Below are positions 1 to 9,333 of a DNA stretch of 64,000 bases, one piece after another. The stretch spans positions 311,547 through 375,546 of the forward strand of contig JAOAHZ010000001.1 in the NCBI GenBank assembly GCA_026414975.1, read 5' to 3'. The position numbers were made by a program, and so were the translations under genes. The stretch comes from Bacteroidia bacterium. Its GTDB lineage: Bacteria > Bacteroidota > Bacteroidia > SpSt-205. A model generated the notes under the pieces. That model was not told the origin of the DNA. It ran no database searches and saw nothing but the letters and a program-made list of their open reading frames with translations. Each line of letters begins with the position of its first letter. The first letter of the stretch is position 1.

Positions 1-123
1 GAGGGAGATGCAATACAGGTTTATGTATTAGAGGCTGATGAGCAAAGCATACGAGTGGATGCTAATCATCCTTTAGCGGGTAAAACGCTCACTTACAGCG
101 TAGAGATTATCAGCATAAGCTAA
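1..123 (+). CDS. FKBP-type peptidyl-prolyl isomerase, SlyD-like (3' end only)
   Basis: The window opens inside a reading frame whose last 40 residues contain the 'DANHPLAGKTL' stretch followed by a short beta-strand tail. This is the C-terminal signature of SlyD-type FKBP prolyl isomerases (usually VDgNHPLAGktL). Such proteins catalyse cis-trans isomerisation of prolyl bonds and act as folding chaperones. The stop TAA is followed after 3 nt by the alanine dehydrogenase start, suggesting co-transcription. The metal-binding His-rich tail of some SlyD proteins is absent. The 5' part lies outside the window, so domain order cannot be checked. Confidence 0.8.
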   Translation, partial: EGDAIQVYVLEADEQSIRVDANHPLAGKTLTYSVEIISIS

Positions 124-126
124 GGT

Positions 127-1317
127 ATGGCAGGCAGGAAAACTGCCGCTTCCATTCAGCCTCAGCCCCAAGCCGAGAGGCTTTTGTTACGCCCATCAAC
201 GCTGCGAATAGGTATTCCGCGAGAAAAGCACCTTCAAGAGCGGCGGGTTCCCCTTATACCTTCTGCTGTGGCGACTTTGACGGCACGGGGGCATGAGGTA
301 ATCGTAGAGCATCGGGCTGGCGAATACGCCTCTCTTCCCGACAAAGAATACGTAGAAGCAGGGGCTTCCATCGTTTATAGCTCGGAAGAAGTTTATGAGC
401 GAGCGGATTGCATCGTGAAAATCACACCCCCCACTGAACGAGAGCTTACCTTTTTTCGTCCGAAACAAGTACTCTTTTCTGCAGTCCATTTAGGCTCTGT
501 TCGTCAGGAGTACATCCAAGCCCTCTTGGAGAAGAATGTAACAGCCATTGGGTACGAGTTTCTCCAAGCCAAAGATGGGAGCCTTCCGATCATGCGGATC
601 ATGAGTGAGATAGCTGGTTATGCAGCCATACAGATAGCGGCAGGTCTTTTAGCGCAGCAAGGTCGGGCTACCTTACTTGGCGGTATCACGGGGGTACCGC
701 CCGCTCGCGTGCTAATCTTAGGAGCTGGTACCGTCGCTCTAAACGCCGCAAGGGCCGCTCTCGGCTTTGGATGCTCTGTAACGGTCTTAGATGAGGAAGT
801 CTATCGCCTTCAGCGTCTTAAGGCGGCTCTGGGCTATCCCATCGCCACGGGTCTTATCCAGCCAGAACTGCTGTACGAGCTGCTCCCGCAAACCGATGTG
901 CTAATCGGAGCTTTATATCGCAAGGGGGCTCGTGCTCACCTCGTTGTAACCGCTGACATGGTCGCTACCATGGCCGAAGGTAGCGTCATCATTGATGTCG
1001 CCATAGACCAAGGAGGAAACATAGAAACAAGTGTCCAAACCACACACGATCTACCCACTTTCACGAAATATGGTGTGATTCACTATTGCGTGCCTAACAT
1101 TCCCTCTCGTTTCCCTCGTACCGCTTCTATTGCTTTTAGCAACGTTCTCCTTCCTATGCTTTTGCGTCTGTCGGAATATGGTGGTATCCGTTCCCTTCTG
1201 GCTGCGGGGCACATGCTAAAAACAGGCGTTTATACCTACGGGCGCCACTTGACCAATCATACTTTGGCTCGGCTGCTTCACATGGAGTCGTTAGATGTAG
1301 AACTCCTTGTTATTTGA
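127..1317 (+). CDS. ald: alanine dehydrogenase
   Basis: NAD-dependent alanine dehydrogenase/PntA-like protein, 396 aa, interconverting L-alanine with pyruvate and ammonia. The N-terminal catalytic domain begins at 'RIGIPREK' (about residue 27) and carries the substrate-binding Lys (K98, in VKITPP) and His (H121, in AVHLG). The Rossmann motif GAGTVA is at 199-204, and the active-site Asp is D294 in 'AIDQGG'. The last third has the conserved 'VPNIPSRFPRTAS' region. The residues before RIGIPREK are a longer N-terminal extension than in classical Ald; a later start cannot be excluded. It sits 3 nt behind the SlyD-like gene and has no -7 box of its own, so it probably shares that transcript. A PntA transhydrogenase subunit is less likely because no pntB follows. 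Confidence 0.88.
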   Translation: MAGRKTAASIQPQPQAERLLLRPSTLRIGIPREKHLQERRVPLIPSAVATLTARGHEVIVEHRAGEYASLPDKEYVEAGASIVYSSEEVYERADCIVKITPPTERELTFFRPKQVLFSAVHLGSVRQEYIQALLEKNVTAIGYEFLQAKDGSLPIMRIMSEIAGYAAIQIAAGLLAQQGRATLLGGITGVPPARVLILGAGTVALNAARAALGFGCSVTVLDEEVYRLQRLKAALGYPIATGLIQPELLYELLPQTDVLIGALYRKGARAHLVVTADMVATMAEGSVIIDVAIDQGGNIETSVQTTHDLPTFTKYGVIHYCVPNIPSRFPRTASIAFSNVLLPMLLRLSEYGGIRSLLAAGHMLKTGVYTYGRHLTNHTLARLLHMESLDVELLVI

Positions 1318-1443
1318 ATCCTGAAAGAGGGATACACTTAGGGGGGCCCTTTCTATCCTGAGGGCTGATCGCTAAGGGCTGTTTCTGATAGAACAAACTT
1401 CCGTTAGATAGAGCCTAAGGTCGGGAGCATGTCTCTAAACGGC

Positions 1444-1451
1444 TAAATTTG
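1444..1451 (+). promoter_or_regulatory. -7 box TAAATTTG for tsf
   Basis: Perfect TAnnTTTG Bacteroidota -7 element, 5 nt before the tsf ATG. The transcript would start at or next to the start codon. Confidence 0.7.
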
Positions 1452-1456
1452 CCGAC

Positions 1457-2299
1457 ATGACGACCATCACAGCCGACCAGGTTAAGAAGCTTCGAGAGAC
1501 CACAGGAGCGGGGATTATGGATTGTAAAAAGGCTTTAGAAGAGGCCCACGGAAACTTTGATATGGCGATTGAGATTCTCAGGAAGAAAGGCCATAAAATG
1601 GCCGCCGCTCGTCAAGAGCGCGATGCTAATGAAGGGGCTGTTTTCGCAGCGGTTAGCGGCAAGATAGGTCATATGATTCTCTTATCCTGCGAGACTGATT
1701 TCGTGGCGAAAAACGATGAGTTTAGGTCCTTTGGGAGCAAGGTAGCCCGACTGACTCTGGAACAGGATATCAAGGGTGCCGACCAAATCGCTCGCCTTTC
1801 CATAGATGGAATGCCCCTCTCTGAGAAGTTAGCGGAACTTACGGCGAAGATTGGAGAGAAAATGGAAATCAGCCGTTGGGCTCGCTTAGAAGGTGAGTAT
1901 GTAACGGCTTACATACACTTAGGGGGACGCATTGGCGTTCTTGTAGCCTTGCAAGGGGTTGAGGGCGTGCCCCCCAGCATCTTGGAAGAAGTTGGACAAA
2001 ATGTGGCTATGCAGGTTGCTGCTTTACGACCTGTGAGTGTAAGTAGGGACCGCGTGCCTCCTGACCTTATAGAAAAGGAAAAGGAGATTGCCCGAGAACA
2101 AGCCCGAGCTGAAGGTAAGCCTGAAGGTATGCTGGAAAAAATCGCTGTAGGTAAGCTGGAGAAGTTCTTCAAAGAGGCGGTCCTTTTGGAACAGGAATAT
2201 TTCAAAGACAATCAAAAGACCGTCGGGCAGTACCTTAAGTCTATCGCCCCTTCGTTATCTGTTTCAGATTTTGTGCGATTTCAAGTCGGGGGTAAGTGA
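1457..2299 (+). CDS. tsf: translation elongation factor Ts
   Basis: EF-Ts, 280 aa, the nucleotide exchange factor that recycles EF-Tu-GDP. The N-terminal UBA-like domain begins '[24 protein letters not shown]', the typical start. The 'TDFVAKN' motif that contacts the EF-Tu G domain is present around residue 80. Length and domain order are normal. The usual upstream partner rpsB is not here: ald precedes it and tsf has its own -7 box. The stop overlaps the pyrH ATG by one base (TGATG), so tsf and pyrH are translationally coupled. Confidence 0.97.
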   Translation: MTTITADQVKKLRETTGAGIMDCKKALEEAHGNFDMAIEILRKKGHKMAAARQERDANEGAVFAAVSGKIGHMILLSCETDFVAKNDEFRSFGSKVARLTLEQDIKGADQIARLSIDGMPLSEKLAELTAKIGEKMEISRWARLEGEYVTAYIHLGGRIGVLVALQGVEGVPPSILEEVGQNVAMQVAALRPVSVSRDRVPPDLIEKEKEIAREQARAEGKPEGMLEKIAVGKLEKFFKEAVLLEQEYFKDNQKTVGQYLKSIAPSLSVSDFVRFQVGGK

Positions 2300-3006
2300 T
2301 GCGATACCGACGCATCCTTCTCAAGCTGAGTGGCGAAGCTCTGATGGGCGACAAGCCCTACGGTATAGATGCAGCTCGGCTTCGTTACTACGCTGAGGAG
2401 ATATCCAAGGTCGTTCGCAAGGAAGTTCAGGTGGCGGTGGTTATCGGGGGTGGCAACATATTTCGCGGCATAGAAGGTAAAGAACAAGGGCTGGATGAAG
2501 CTCAGGCTCATTACATGGGTATGTTAGCGACGGTCATTAATGCTCTGGCCCTGCAGAACGCTTTAGAGCAGATTGGAGTGCCTACCCGAGTTCAGTCAGC
2601 TATTGAGATGCAGCGCATATGTGAGCCTTTTATTCGGCGCCGAGCGATTCGCCACTTAGAGAAAGGGCGAGTAGTTATTTTCGCTGCTGGCACTGGTAAT
2701 CCCTTTTTTACGACTGACACCGCTGCTACGCTTCGAGCTATTGAGATAGGAGCCGAACTTTTACTCAAAGGCACTCGTGTAGATGGAATCTACACAGCTG
2801 ACCCTGAAAAAGATGCGACGGCTCAGCGTCTTACCCGCGTCTCTTATCAAGAAGCTCTTAGTCGTCGCCTAGAGGTGATGGACCTCACCGCTTTTACTCT
2901 TTCTCAAGAGCACGGTCTTCCCATGGCTGTGTTCAACATCAACGAGCCTGATGCGCTCTACCGCATCGTGGCGGGTGAAAATGTAGGTACCTTGGTAACT
3001 ACTTAG
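2299..3006 (+). CDS. pyrH: UMP kinase
   Basis: Uridylate kinase of the amino-acid-kinase fold, 235 aa, phosphorylating UMP to UDP in pyrimidine nucleotide synthesis. Visible motifs are '[13 protein letters not shown]' (ATP binding), '[13 protein letters not shown]', the Asp-containing '[17 protein letters not shown]' UMP/ATP site, and '[10 protein letters not shown]' in the form [13 protein letters not shown] chose the ATG at 2299, which overlaps the tsf stop (TGATG), over the GTG three bases earlier. The tsf-pyrH order is common in bacteria, but frr, which often follows, is absent; the next gene is convergent. Confidence 0.96.
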   Translation: MRYRRILLKLSGEALMGDKPYGIDAARLRYYAEEISKVVRKEVQVAVVIGGGNIFRGIEGKEQGLDEAQAHYMGMLATVINALALQNALEQIGVPTRVQSAIEMQRICEPFIRRRAIRHLEKGRVVIFAAGTGNPFFTTDTAATLRAIEIGAELLLKGTRVDGIYTADPEKDATAQRLTRVSYQEALSRRLEVMDLTAFTLSQEHGLPMAVFNINEPDALYRIVAGENVGTLVTT

Positions 3007-3198
3007 GCACCTGAATAAGCTGCTTCAAGTTAGGAGAAGCTCTCGGCCTCCACAGGCTTCAGCTTTTCCGTTATACTCCCCTGGCCTTAACCCTTCGCGT
3101 TTTGAACTGTAAAATCCCCTAACACCAGAGCTCCTCTTATCCCCCATACACATAATCTCTCAACCACAGAACGATTCTGCATTATTAGAGGCTCGGTT

Positions 3199-5547
3199 TT
3201 ATCGCAAGAGTGTAATCGTCAGCGTCCTTCTTATAGTTTGTCCATCTATTGTCTTACCTTCTATGTAAGCGGCGTAAACCCCCTCAGGCAAGGCTTGACC
3301 GTTCTTCGTACCATCCCACTCTATGGTACCTACTGGGGTGTTGAGCTGCTGGGTGAGAATCAGATTACCCCATCGGTCATAGATAGAGAGCCTTATGGTT
3401 TGCAAGCCCGAGTAGCGTACTATATATCGGTCATTGATGCCGTCTCCGTTTGGAGTGAAGGTATTAGGGGCGGAAATTCCCTGCGAAAAAACGACCCGTA
3501 GTAGATATTGAGCCGTGTCTTGGCAGCCATCGGCGGAAATAGCTGTAAGCACGACAAGGTATTCTCCTTCTGTGTTGTAGGTGGCGGTGGGATTTTGAGC
3601 GGTGCTGGTTTGCCCATTGCCGAAGTCCCACTGGTAACTGACTGCTCCAGTAGAGGTATTGGTGAAGGTAACGGTGTTCTGGTCAGGCAAGGTGAGCGTA
3701 GGCGGGCTCGTCGTAAAGCTGGCCTGAGGGGTGGGTAGAATCTCTACCTGGCGTTGTACCTGGGATGAACAGGTTGCACTAGCAAAAGCAGTCAAGGTAA
3801 CAGTATAGGTGCCGGGTCGAGTGTAAGTGTAAGTAGGATTCGGGACTGTGCTTGACTGTCCATCTCCGAAGTCCCATCTTACTTGAAGGGCATTTTGGGA
3901 GCGATTGGTGAAAGAAATGGGCACCCCCACACAGAACCTGAGATTAGTATTGGGGGTGAAGTCTGCCGCCGGATTAGAGATGACCCTGAGGGCTAGCGTA
4001 TTGCTGGTGTAAGAAGGGGCGCTGCTGGTGATGCGTACAGAATAAATGCCTGCGGGCGTCCCGCTCGGTACGCGACAACCTAAAGATCCACTGGTGGCGG
4101 TCTGAGCAATCGGACAAGAAACAATCACATTCCCCCCTCCGTCGCGCACTTCTACTGTAAAAGTGTTGCCAGCTGCAAAGCTAATCCCGACACTACTGTA
4201 CTGGACATAAAAGCTATCGCCTGCGCAGAGGAGTGTGTCGCGCACGCTCAGCGCTTCTAAGCGATCACCGCCAACTTGAACGGTCGCCTGGCAAGTGCCA
4301 GAGCAGCCCGAACCAGCATGAGTAACAGTGAAAGTAGCTGTGTAGCTTCCACTTGCCGTATAGGTATGGGTGAAGCTCACAGGTAGATTAGAAACCCCAT
4401 TCTGGATCAGGGGGGCAGTGCCATCCCCTGGATTGAGCGTTACATTGAAAGGGCCAGAGGGCAACCCCGTGCCAGAAACCTCTAAACTCACCGCCGTTCC
4501 AGGCAAAACAGAGCTTGGTATAGCAGAGCAGGAGAGACTCTGCATATTGATCACATTAATCGTAGCTGTGTCGCTATAAGTTGGTGGTGTTGTATTAGCG
4601 GCGATCCTCACTTGGTAGGTACCGCTGGCTGTCGTATTAGGTACAGACAAGCTAATCGGACTCGCTCCGGAAGCAGAGGCTATAATCGTACCGCTCACAT
4701 CAAAAAGCTGCGCCGTAAAGACCGTACCACCGGGAAAGTTCTGGGCCGTATAAGAAACCGTTAGGGTGCTGCCTGCGCATACCGCTGAGGGGGACACCGA
4801 AGCGAGGGCAAGCGTAGGTGCAGCTGGCGTTTCGTAGTATATCTCTACCTCATCTACACCAAAGGAGGTAACTATGTTTGAGCCATGATTCCCATCATCA
4901 TTGAAGAACTCAAATCCTACCTGTATAGTCTGTCCCCCTGATACGCCTGTCAAAATAAAGTCTGCTTGCTGCCAAGTGGTTTGGCCTCGCAGGACAGGGC
5001 CCACCTGCTGCCATGCTCCGCTTCCTATGCGGAAGTACGCTATACCCCCGGAGAGAGTGGGATTGGCTTGACCTGTCCAGTAGAAGCGAAGATGAACAGG
5101 CGTTGCAACGCTTGCCGGAATGCTCACTGGAGGGCTGAACGAAAAATACCTCTCGGCACCAAGGCAATCCCCACTAAGCCCGAAGGTTATAGCTCCAATG
5201 TAGGTGAATGGGGTTGTATTGCCGCCACATCCAAATGAGGTCGGATTATAGGATATGTACAGGAAGTCGCTTTGAGGGCTGCCTGTGATACTAGGGGGCT
5301 GATTAGGAGCGGCGGGAGCTGTGTAAGGGTTACTTGTTTCGCATATGCACTGAAGAACTGCATTCGCTGCGGGGACTATAGCGACAGAACTATAAGGAGC
5401 GCCCCGCACCCATCGGTTGCCATTAGAGGGAGAGTTATGGGTATGACCTGAGTTGAGAGTCCAGCCTTGGAAGCCTGAGTTGAAGTCCCATAGTTGAATC
5501 CGACTCTGGGCAAAAAGAATGGCTAAAAAGCTCAGGGTATGTCGCAT
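3199..5547 (-). CDS. secreted T9SS type B protein with PKD and Ig-like domains
   Basis: 782 aa protein exported by Sec and then T9SS. A short signal peptide ends near 'ILFAQS' (residue 15). Residues 20-240 form a beta-rich, jelly-roll-like N-terminal domain. Two related Ig-like repeats follow at about 245-333 and 430-523, each starting 'CAGSTL/CAGDSF' and ending 'GTYQVRI/GIYSVRI'. PKD-type domains lie at about 335-425, 525-600 and 608-685, the last two with 'WDFGDGQSS' and 'WDFGNGQTS'. The C-terminus (693-782) is a type B sorting domain with 'APNTFTPNGDGIND' and 'YDRWGN'. The start is fixed by a perfect -7 box 4 nt upstream. Probably a cell-surface or adhesin-like protein; no enzyme motif is seen, so its specific role is unknown. 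Confidence 0.9.
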   Translation of the reverse strand: MRHTLSFLAILFAQSRIQLWDFNSGFQGWTLNSGHTHNSPSNGNRWVRGAPYSSVAIVPAANAVLQCICETSNPYTAPAAPNQPPSITGSPQSDFLYISYNPTSFGCGGNTTPFTYIGAITFGLSGDCLGAERYFSFSPPVSIPASVATPVHLRFYWTGQANPTLSGGIAYFRIGSGAWQQVGPVLRGQTTWQQADFILTGVSGGQTIQVGFEFFNDDGNHGSNIVTSFGVDEVEIYYETPAAPTLALASVSPSAVCAGSTLTVSYTAQNFPGGTVFTAQLFDVSGTIIASASGASPISLSVPNTTASGTYQVRIAANTTPPTYSDTATINVINMQSLSCSAIPSSVLPGTAVSLEVSGTGLPSGPFNVTLNPGDGTAPLIQNGVSNLPVSFTHTYTASGSYTATFTVTHAGSGCSGTCQATVQVGGDRLEALSVRDTLLCAGDSFYVQYSSVGISFAAGNTFTVEVRDGGGNVIVSCPIAQTATSGSLGCRVPSGTPAGIYSVRITSSAPSYTSNTLALRVISNPAADFTPNTNLRFCVGVPISFTNRSQNALQVRWDFGDGQSSTVPNPTYTYTRPGTYTVTLTAFASATCSSQVQRQVEILPTPQASFTTSPPTLTLPDQNTVTFTNTSTGAVSYQWDFGNGQTSTAQNPTATYNTEGEYLVVLTAISADGCQDTAQYLLRVVFSQGISAPNTFTPNGDGINDRYIVRYSGLQTIRLSIYDRWGNLILTQQLNTPVGTIEWDGTKNGQALPEGVYAAYIEGKTIDGQTIRRTLTITLLR

Positions 5548-5551
5548 GGGG

Positions 5552-5559
5552 CAAACTTA
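5552..5559 (-). promoter_or_regulatory. -7 box TAAGTTTG for the T9SS type B gene
   Basis: Reads TAAGTTTG on the minus strand, 4 nt before the ATG at 5547. Confidence 0.68.
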
Positions 5560-5648
5560 TGGCTTCTTATGCAGCCAATCTGACCTTGTAAGCTGAGCGG
5601 CAAAAAAGTATAGCTGAATGGTACAAAGGCTTCACCTGTTTGTAGAGG

Positions 5649-8048
5649 TCAGAAAGGATACCCTACGGCGAAAACATACTGACTCCTTACCCCGCCTATA
5701 GGAAACTGACTTAGGACCCACCCTTTTGCGGGATCAAAGATTTGCTGGGCTATGTCTAATCGGATCACGATTACAGAGAAGTCCCATCGCAGTCCGATCC
5801 CACCTGCTAGGCCTGGCAGGGGGCTTTTGTAGAAGATACCTCGGCTGTCTTCAAAGAGCGTGGATACGAGAAACCATACATTCCCTACATCTATGAATGG
5901 GGCAAGCTGAATGCCGCGGTATAAGTTTTGCCGCCATTCAGCGTTGACTTCTAAGAGCAGCGTACCCCCCGGGGTAAGGAATAGATTTTGGGGAAATGTG
6001 TAGCGCCCGGGCCCTAAAGCACCAAACTGCCAGCCGCGCATGCTATTAGGGCCGCCAACAAAAAATCGGTTCTCAAAGGGGAGGTCCAAAGAATAGTAAA
6101 GGCCCTGCCCCCATCCTAAGCGTCCTCTCAGGAAAAGCTGTTGATGGGGGCCTAAGATGGCACGTCGCCAGCGCCCTTCTACCAAGGCTCGCACAAAAAT
6201 CCCATATCGAAAGCGGTTGAATAGACTGTTATCACGATAGGAGCTATCTATCCAAGGGTAAGCCAGTGCAAGGATATGTTCTAAAAAGAAGGGCACCCAG
6301 CCTCCTACCTCCAAAAGGGCAGAAGAATAATCCCCGCTGCCTCGGGTGCTACCAAAGTAGTTTCGGTGGGTAGAAACTTGCCATGCGGTTATTTGGGTCA
6401 GACGAGGGAGATAATCCCGCAAAATGAGGGTACGCACTAGGGGAGAGAGGGCTTCTATCTGGGCTTCAAAAGCAGGCGAGAATCGGCTATCTACAAAAGT
6501 CAAGCTGAAGGGGGTCCAGGTCTGTTCTTCTTGCCGTCGGTCCCCAAAGAGAAAACGCGTCTGCTGACTCCAGCTTACGGTGGCGTAGCGCCGAAAGAAG
6601 TCTATTTGCCGTATATCTTGGTAGGAGAGAAGAAGGGTAAGGGTTTTTTGGGAAAGGGTAGAGGGTAGAGGGCGAGGCTTATTGTCTCGTAGTCGTAGGG
6701 TTCCTTCAGGCAGGGTTAGAGCGACCTCTCCAGCGATGTTGTAGAGGGGAAGAGGGGGTTCATCAGGACGACGACGGAAATAGCTTAGAGCTACTTGAGC
6801 CCGCGTGCGGCAGGCCCAGCCCCGTCTAAATAGGGACAAATGAGCAAGGCGAAAGTTTAGGCTTGCCCCAGGCAGGGGTAAGCTACCTACTAAGGGTTGG
6901 GTGGACTGAAAGCCTTCTACGCCTAAGCTCAAATCAACCGGAGGACGCAGCACAATGTCGTACTGTACATCCAGCGAATCCCGGTCCTGATGAAATAGAG
7001 AAGGGCCTACCCACTGTACGACCTCTATCCCCTGAAGAGCGCGCTGGGAAGCCTGAATCGCTCTCTGGTTGTAATGTCCTTGGGGAGGGTAGTACAGCCG
7101 AGCTAAAAACACCCTCGGGTCCAAAATGCCCTCGGCTCGCGGCTCGGTGCGAATAAGAACGGATGAGAGTTCAATCCCCTCTGCTGGGGACCGCTCCGGC
7201 GTGTGGACTGAGAGAGAAATATGCCGTTGGACATAGCGTGAATAACCCGCAGGCAAAAGAAGATGCACAACACATGTGGGTTCGCCCTCTTTTTGTCCGC
7301 CGATCCATCGGCGTAAAATGCCTTTACGCCGTTCTGGAGCTTGAGGCTTGCTCATCGTGTCTATCTCCCACAATAGGGCACTTAAGGGCAGGCCCTGATA
7401 CCCTTCCGATAGGAAGAGAGCATGCAGCTCCTCACGTAAAGCATCCAATCGCTTTAGGCGATAAGGCTCGCCGACAGGCAAAACCTGCTTTTGCAGATAG
7501 CTTTCGGCCAAGCTAACTAGCACTGAATCTTCGCCCTCTACATCTAACTCACGGATATACCAGCGGGGGCCTGGCCGAATCCGATAAATGACTTGGACTT
7601 CTCGGTCGTTGATGGGCTTGATTTGGGCTTGGATAGCCGCTCTGAAGTATCCTTCTTGAATATAAGCCTCCTCTAATAGCTCTACATCGCGCTCTACGGC
7701 TCGCGCTGACAGTAAGGTAGGAGCTTCTCCGAGCTTATCTCGGAAGACAATACCCAACCGATAGGTGTAATAGCGTAGCTTAGGTATGCCTCTCAGAGTG
7801 CGCCAAGGTTGCTTGTTGCTCTCTAAAAGAATCGTACCGGCCCAGTAGAACTGCAGTCCCATCCGAATCCCCAGAGCCCGGCTGTTGCTGCGTACGTAGA
7901 GGGGAGGTAGCTCTTCTAATATATTACCCCGCAGGATGGGTTCCCGAGCGATGAGCCGCTCCTCTGACGGAATAAACCGCAGAGGAGAGCAGCTCACCAT
8001 CCAGAGAATGCTACCTAAATACCACAGGCTGCCCTGCTGGCGTCCCAT
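5649..8048 (-). CDS. BamA/TamA-superfamily outer-membrane lipoprotein, TamL-like
   Basis: Omp85-superfamily protein of about 799 aa. The N-terminus has a hydrophobic stretch ending 'WMVSC', a plausible lipobox Cys, as in the lipidated TamA variant of Bacteroidota (TamL). POTRA-like segments follow (for example 'EEAYIQEGYFRAAIQ' and 'VIYRIRPGPRWYIRELDV'), then a C-terminal 16-strand-type barrel with 'FFVGGPNSMRGW' (the xRGF-like loop) and a terminal 'VFAVGYPF' beta-signal. Expected role: inserting outer-membrane proteins with a TamB partner, which is not in the window. I chose the ATG at 8048 over 8081: it places the lipobox correctly and a near-consensus box (TAGCTTTTG, one extra base) precedes it. 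It overlaps the pyrC end by 38 bp. Confidence 0.82.
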   Translation of the reverse strand: MGRQQGSLWYLGSILWMVSCSPLRFIPSEERLIAREPILRGNILEELPPLYVRSNSRALGIRMGLQFYWAGTILLESNKQPWRTLRGIPKLRYYTYRLGIVFRDKLGEAPTLLSARAVERDVELLEEAYIQEGYFRAAIQAQIKPINDREVQVIYRIRPGPRWYIRELDVEGEDSVLVSLAESYLQKQVLPVGEPYRLKRLDALREELHALFLSEGYQGLPLSALLWEIDTMSKPQAPERRKGILRRWIGGQKEGEPTCVVHLLLPAGYSRYVQRHISLSVHTPERSPAEGIELSSVLIRTEPRAEGILDPRVFLARLYYPPQGHYNQRAIQASQRALQGIEVVQWVGPSLFHQDRDSLDVQYDIVLRPPVDLSLGVEGFQSTQPLVGSLPLPGASLNFRLAHLSLFRRGWACRTRAQVALSYFRRRPDEPPLPLYNIAGEVALTLPEGTLRLRDNKPRPLPSTLSQKTLTLLLSYQDIRQIDFFRRYATVSWSQQTRFLFGDRRQEEQTWTPFSLTFVDSRFSPAFEAQIEALSPLVRTLILRDYLPRLTQITAWQVSTHRNYFGSTRGSGDYSSALLEVGGWVPFFLEHILALAYPWIDSSYRDNSLFNRFRYGIFVRALVEGRWRRAILGPHQQLFLRGRLGWGQGLYYSLDLPFENRFFVGGPNSMRGWQFGALGPGRYTFPQNLFLTPGGTLLLEVNAEWRQNLYRGIQLAPFIDVGNVWFLVSTLFEDSRGIFYKSPLPGLAGGIGLRWDFSVIVIRLDIAQQIFDPAKGWVLSQFPIGGVRSQYVFAVGYPF

Positions 8049-9333
8049 AAAACTGGCCTTCGCAAAAGCTAAGCTGGCCATTTACCCATACGGCTCGTAC
8101 GCGTCCTTGTAGGGTATGGTTGCCGAGAGGATGCCATGCCACCCGACCATAGTGAATAGGAGCGGCTGGGGGAGGAACTACAGTGGACTCATTCGGTGAA
8201 AAAAGTACGGCATCCGCCCATAATCCTTCTTGAATAGGACCTCTCTCCTGAATGCCCCAGCGCCGAATAGGTGCATAAACCATTTTCTCTATCCAGAAAG
8301 CAAGAGAAAGTCTTCGAGCTCGCCCTAAGGTCCATAGCCAAGGCAGTAAATAGCCGTGAGCTGGAGCTCCACTCGGCGCTTCGTTATAGGAGCGCTGTTT
8401 CTCAGACCAGAGATGGGGGGCATGATCGGTCCCTACTATCTCTAAGGTTCCGTCTATGAGTCCCTCCCAAAGTCCCTCTCTGTCGGAGGGAAACTTCAAA
8501 GAGGGGTTGCACTTCAGTAGATGGCGATAGGTGCGGAAATCCTCAGCGCTCCACTGGAGGTATATGGGACAAGTTTCTGCTGATACATGAGCAGGACGCG
8601 CCCGCAATAGGCTGACCTCCTCAGCCGTAGTTATATGCAAAATATGCAGGGGCACTGCACTTTGGGGGGCTTCTGCAAGGAGCCATTTCGTGCTCTCTAT
8701 ACAAGCCTCAGGTGGGCGCATGCGGGTATGTAAATCAGGCACCGTATCCCAATCTACGCCTTTCCACTGAGACTGAGCTGCTTGGATAAGGCTTTCCTTC
8801 TCGCTATGAAAGATGAGTCTTACGGGGCTCTCTCGCATAAGCTGGCTCACATAGCTCTCATCTGTAACTAAGAGCTCCCCAGTAGAAGAGGCAAGAAATA
8901 CTTTCACACCAGGTACCTGCATCGGGTCCAATCGTTTTATTTCCTCTATGTTATCTTCTGTCGCTCCGAAGTAGAGGGCGTAATTAGTCCAGCTCTGACG
9001 GCTGACATGATACAGTTTTTCCCTCCAACGGTCGAGCGTCGTAGTCGGCGGTACAGTATTGGGCATATCGAAAGCAGTTGTTACACCGCCAGCCAGAGCT
9101 GCCCGAGTTTCTGTGTAAAAGGTACCCTTATAGGAAAGTCCCAAGTCTCGGAAATGTACATGCGTATCTATGAGCCCGGGCAGCAAATAGGCTCCTCGCC
9201 CTTGAAAGGAGAGTCCGCGAGCTTTGTCGGGTATCCGCCCCACGGCCGCCCAACGCCCCTCTCGTATCCAAGCATCGCCTGTTACCTCACCGTCAGGTAA
9301 GAGAATAACTACATCTCGGATGAGCCAGTTCAT
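8011..9333 (-). CDS. pyrC: dihydroorotase
   Basis: Zinc amidohydrolase, 440 aa, cyclising carbamoyl-aspartate to dihydroorotate in pyrimidine synthesis. All catalytic elements are visible: HVH at 58-60 within 'DTHVHFRD', the Lys expected to be carboxylated in 'GVKVFLASSTG', His ligands in 'FHSEKE' and 'HILHIT', the Asp in 'GTDHAPH', and the substrate loop 'EAPSGAPAHG'. The ATG at 9333 overlaps the queA stop by 4 bp (ATGA), so I prefer it to the ATG at 9342. Contrast the catalytically degenerate paralogue at 37590-38798. It lies in a queA-pyrC-tamL operon. Confidence 0.92.
   Translation of the reverse strand: MNWLIRDVVILLPDGEVTGDAWIREGRWAAVGRIPDKARGLSFQGRGAYLLPGLIDTHVHFRDLGLSYKGTFYTETRAALAGGVTTAFDMPNTVPPTTTLDRWREKLYHVSRQSWTNYALYFGATEDNIEEIKRLDPMQVPGVKVFLASSTGELLVTDESYVSQLMRESPVRLIFHSEKESLIQAAQSQWKGVDWDTVPDLHTRMRPPEACIESTKWLLAEAPQSAVPLHILHITTAEEVSLLRARPAHVSAETCPIYLQWSAEDFRTYRHLLKCNPSLKFPSDREGLWEGLIDGTLEIVGTDHAPHLWSEKQRSYNEAPSGAPAHGYLLPWLWTLGRARRLSLAFWIEKMVYAPIRRWGIQERGPIQEGLWADAVLFSPNESTVVPPPAAPIHYGRVAWHPLGNHTLQGRVRAVWVNGQLSFCEGQFYGTPAGQPVVFR

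Noticed and set aside
1318-1456. tRNA or riboswitch before tsf
   Set aside because: No cloverleaf, no TTCGA loop and no recognised aptamer; only the -7 box is supported.
3007-3198. Possible terminator or small gene between pyrH and the T9SS gene
   Set aside because: Only weak repeats (GAAGC/GCTTC) without a clear T-tract; I see nothing firm in these 192 bases.
8049-8081. Earlier start of the TamL-like gene (8081)
   Set aside because: It moves the lipobox away from the N-terminus; ATG 8048 fits better, though the box before it has one extra base.
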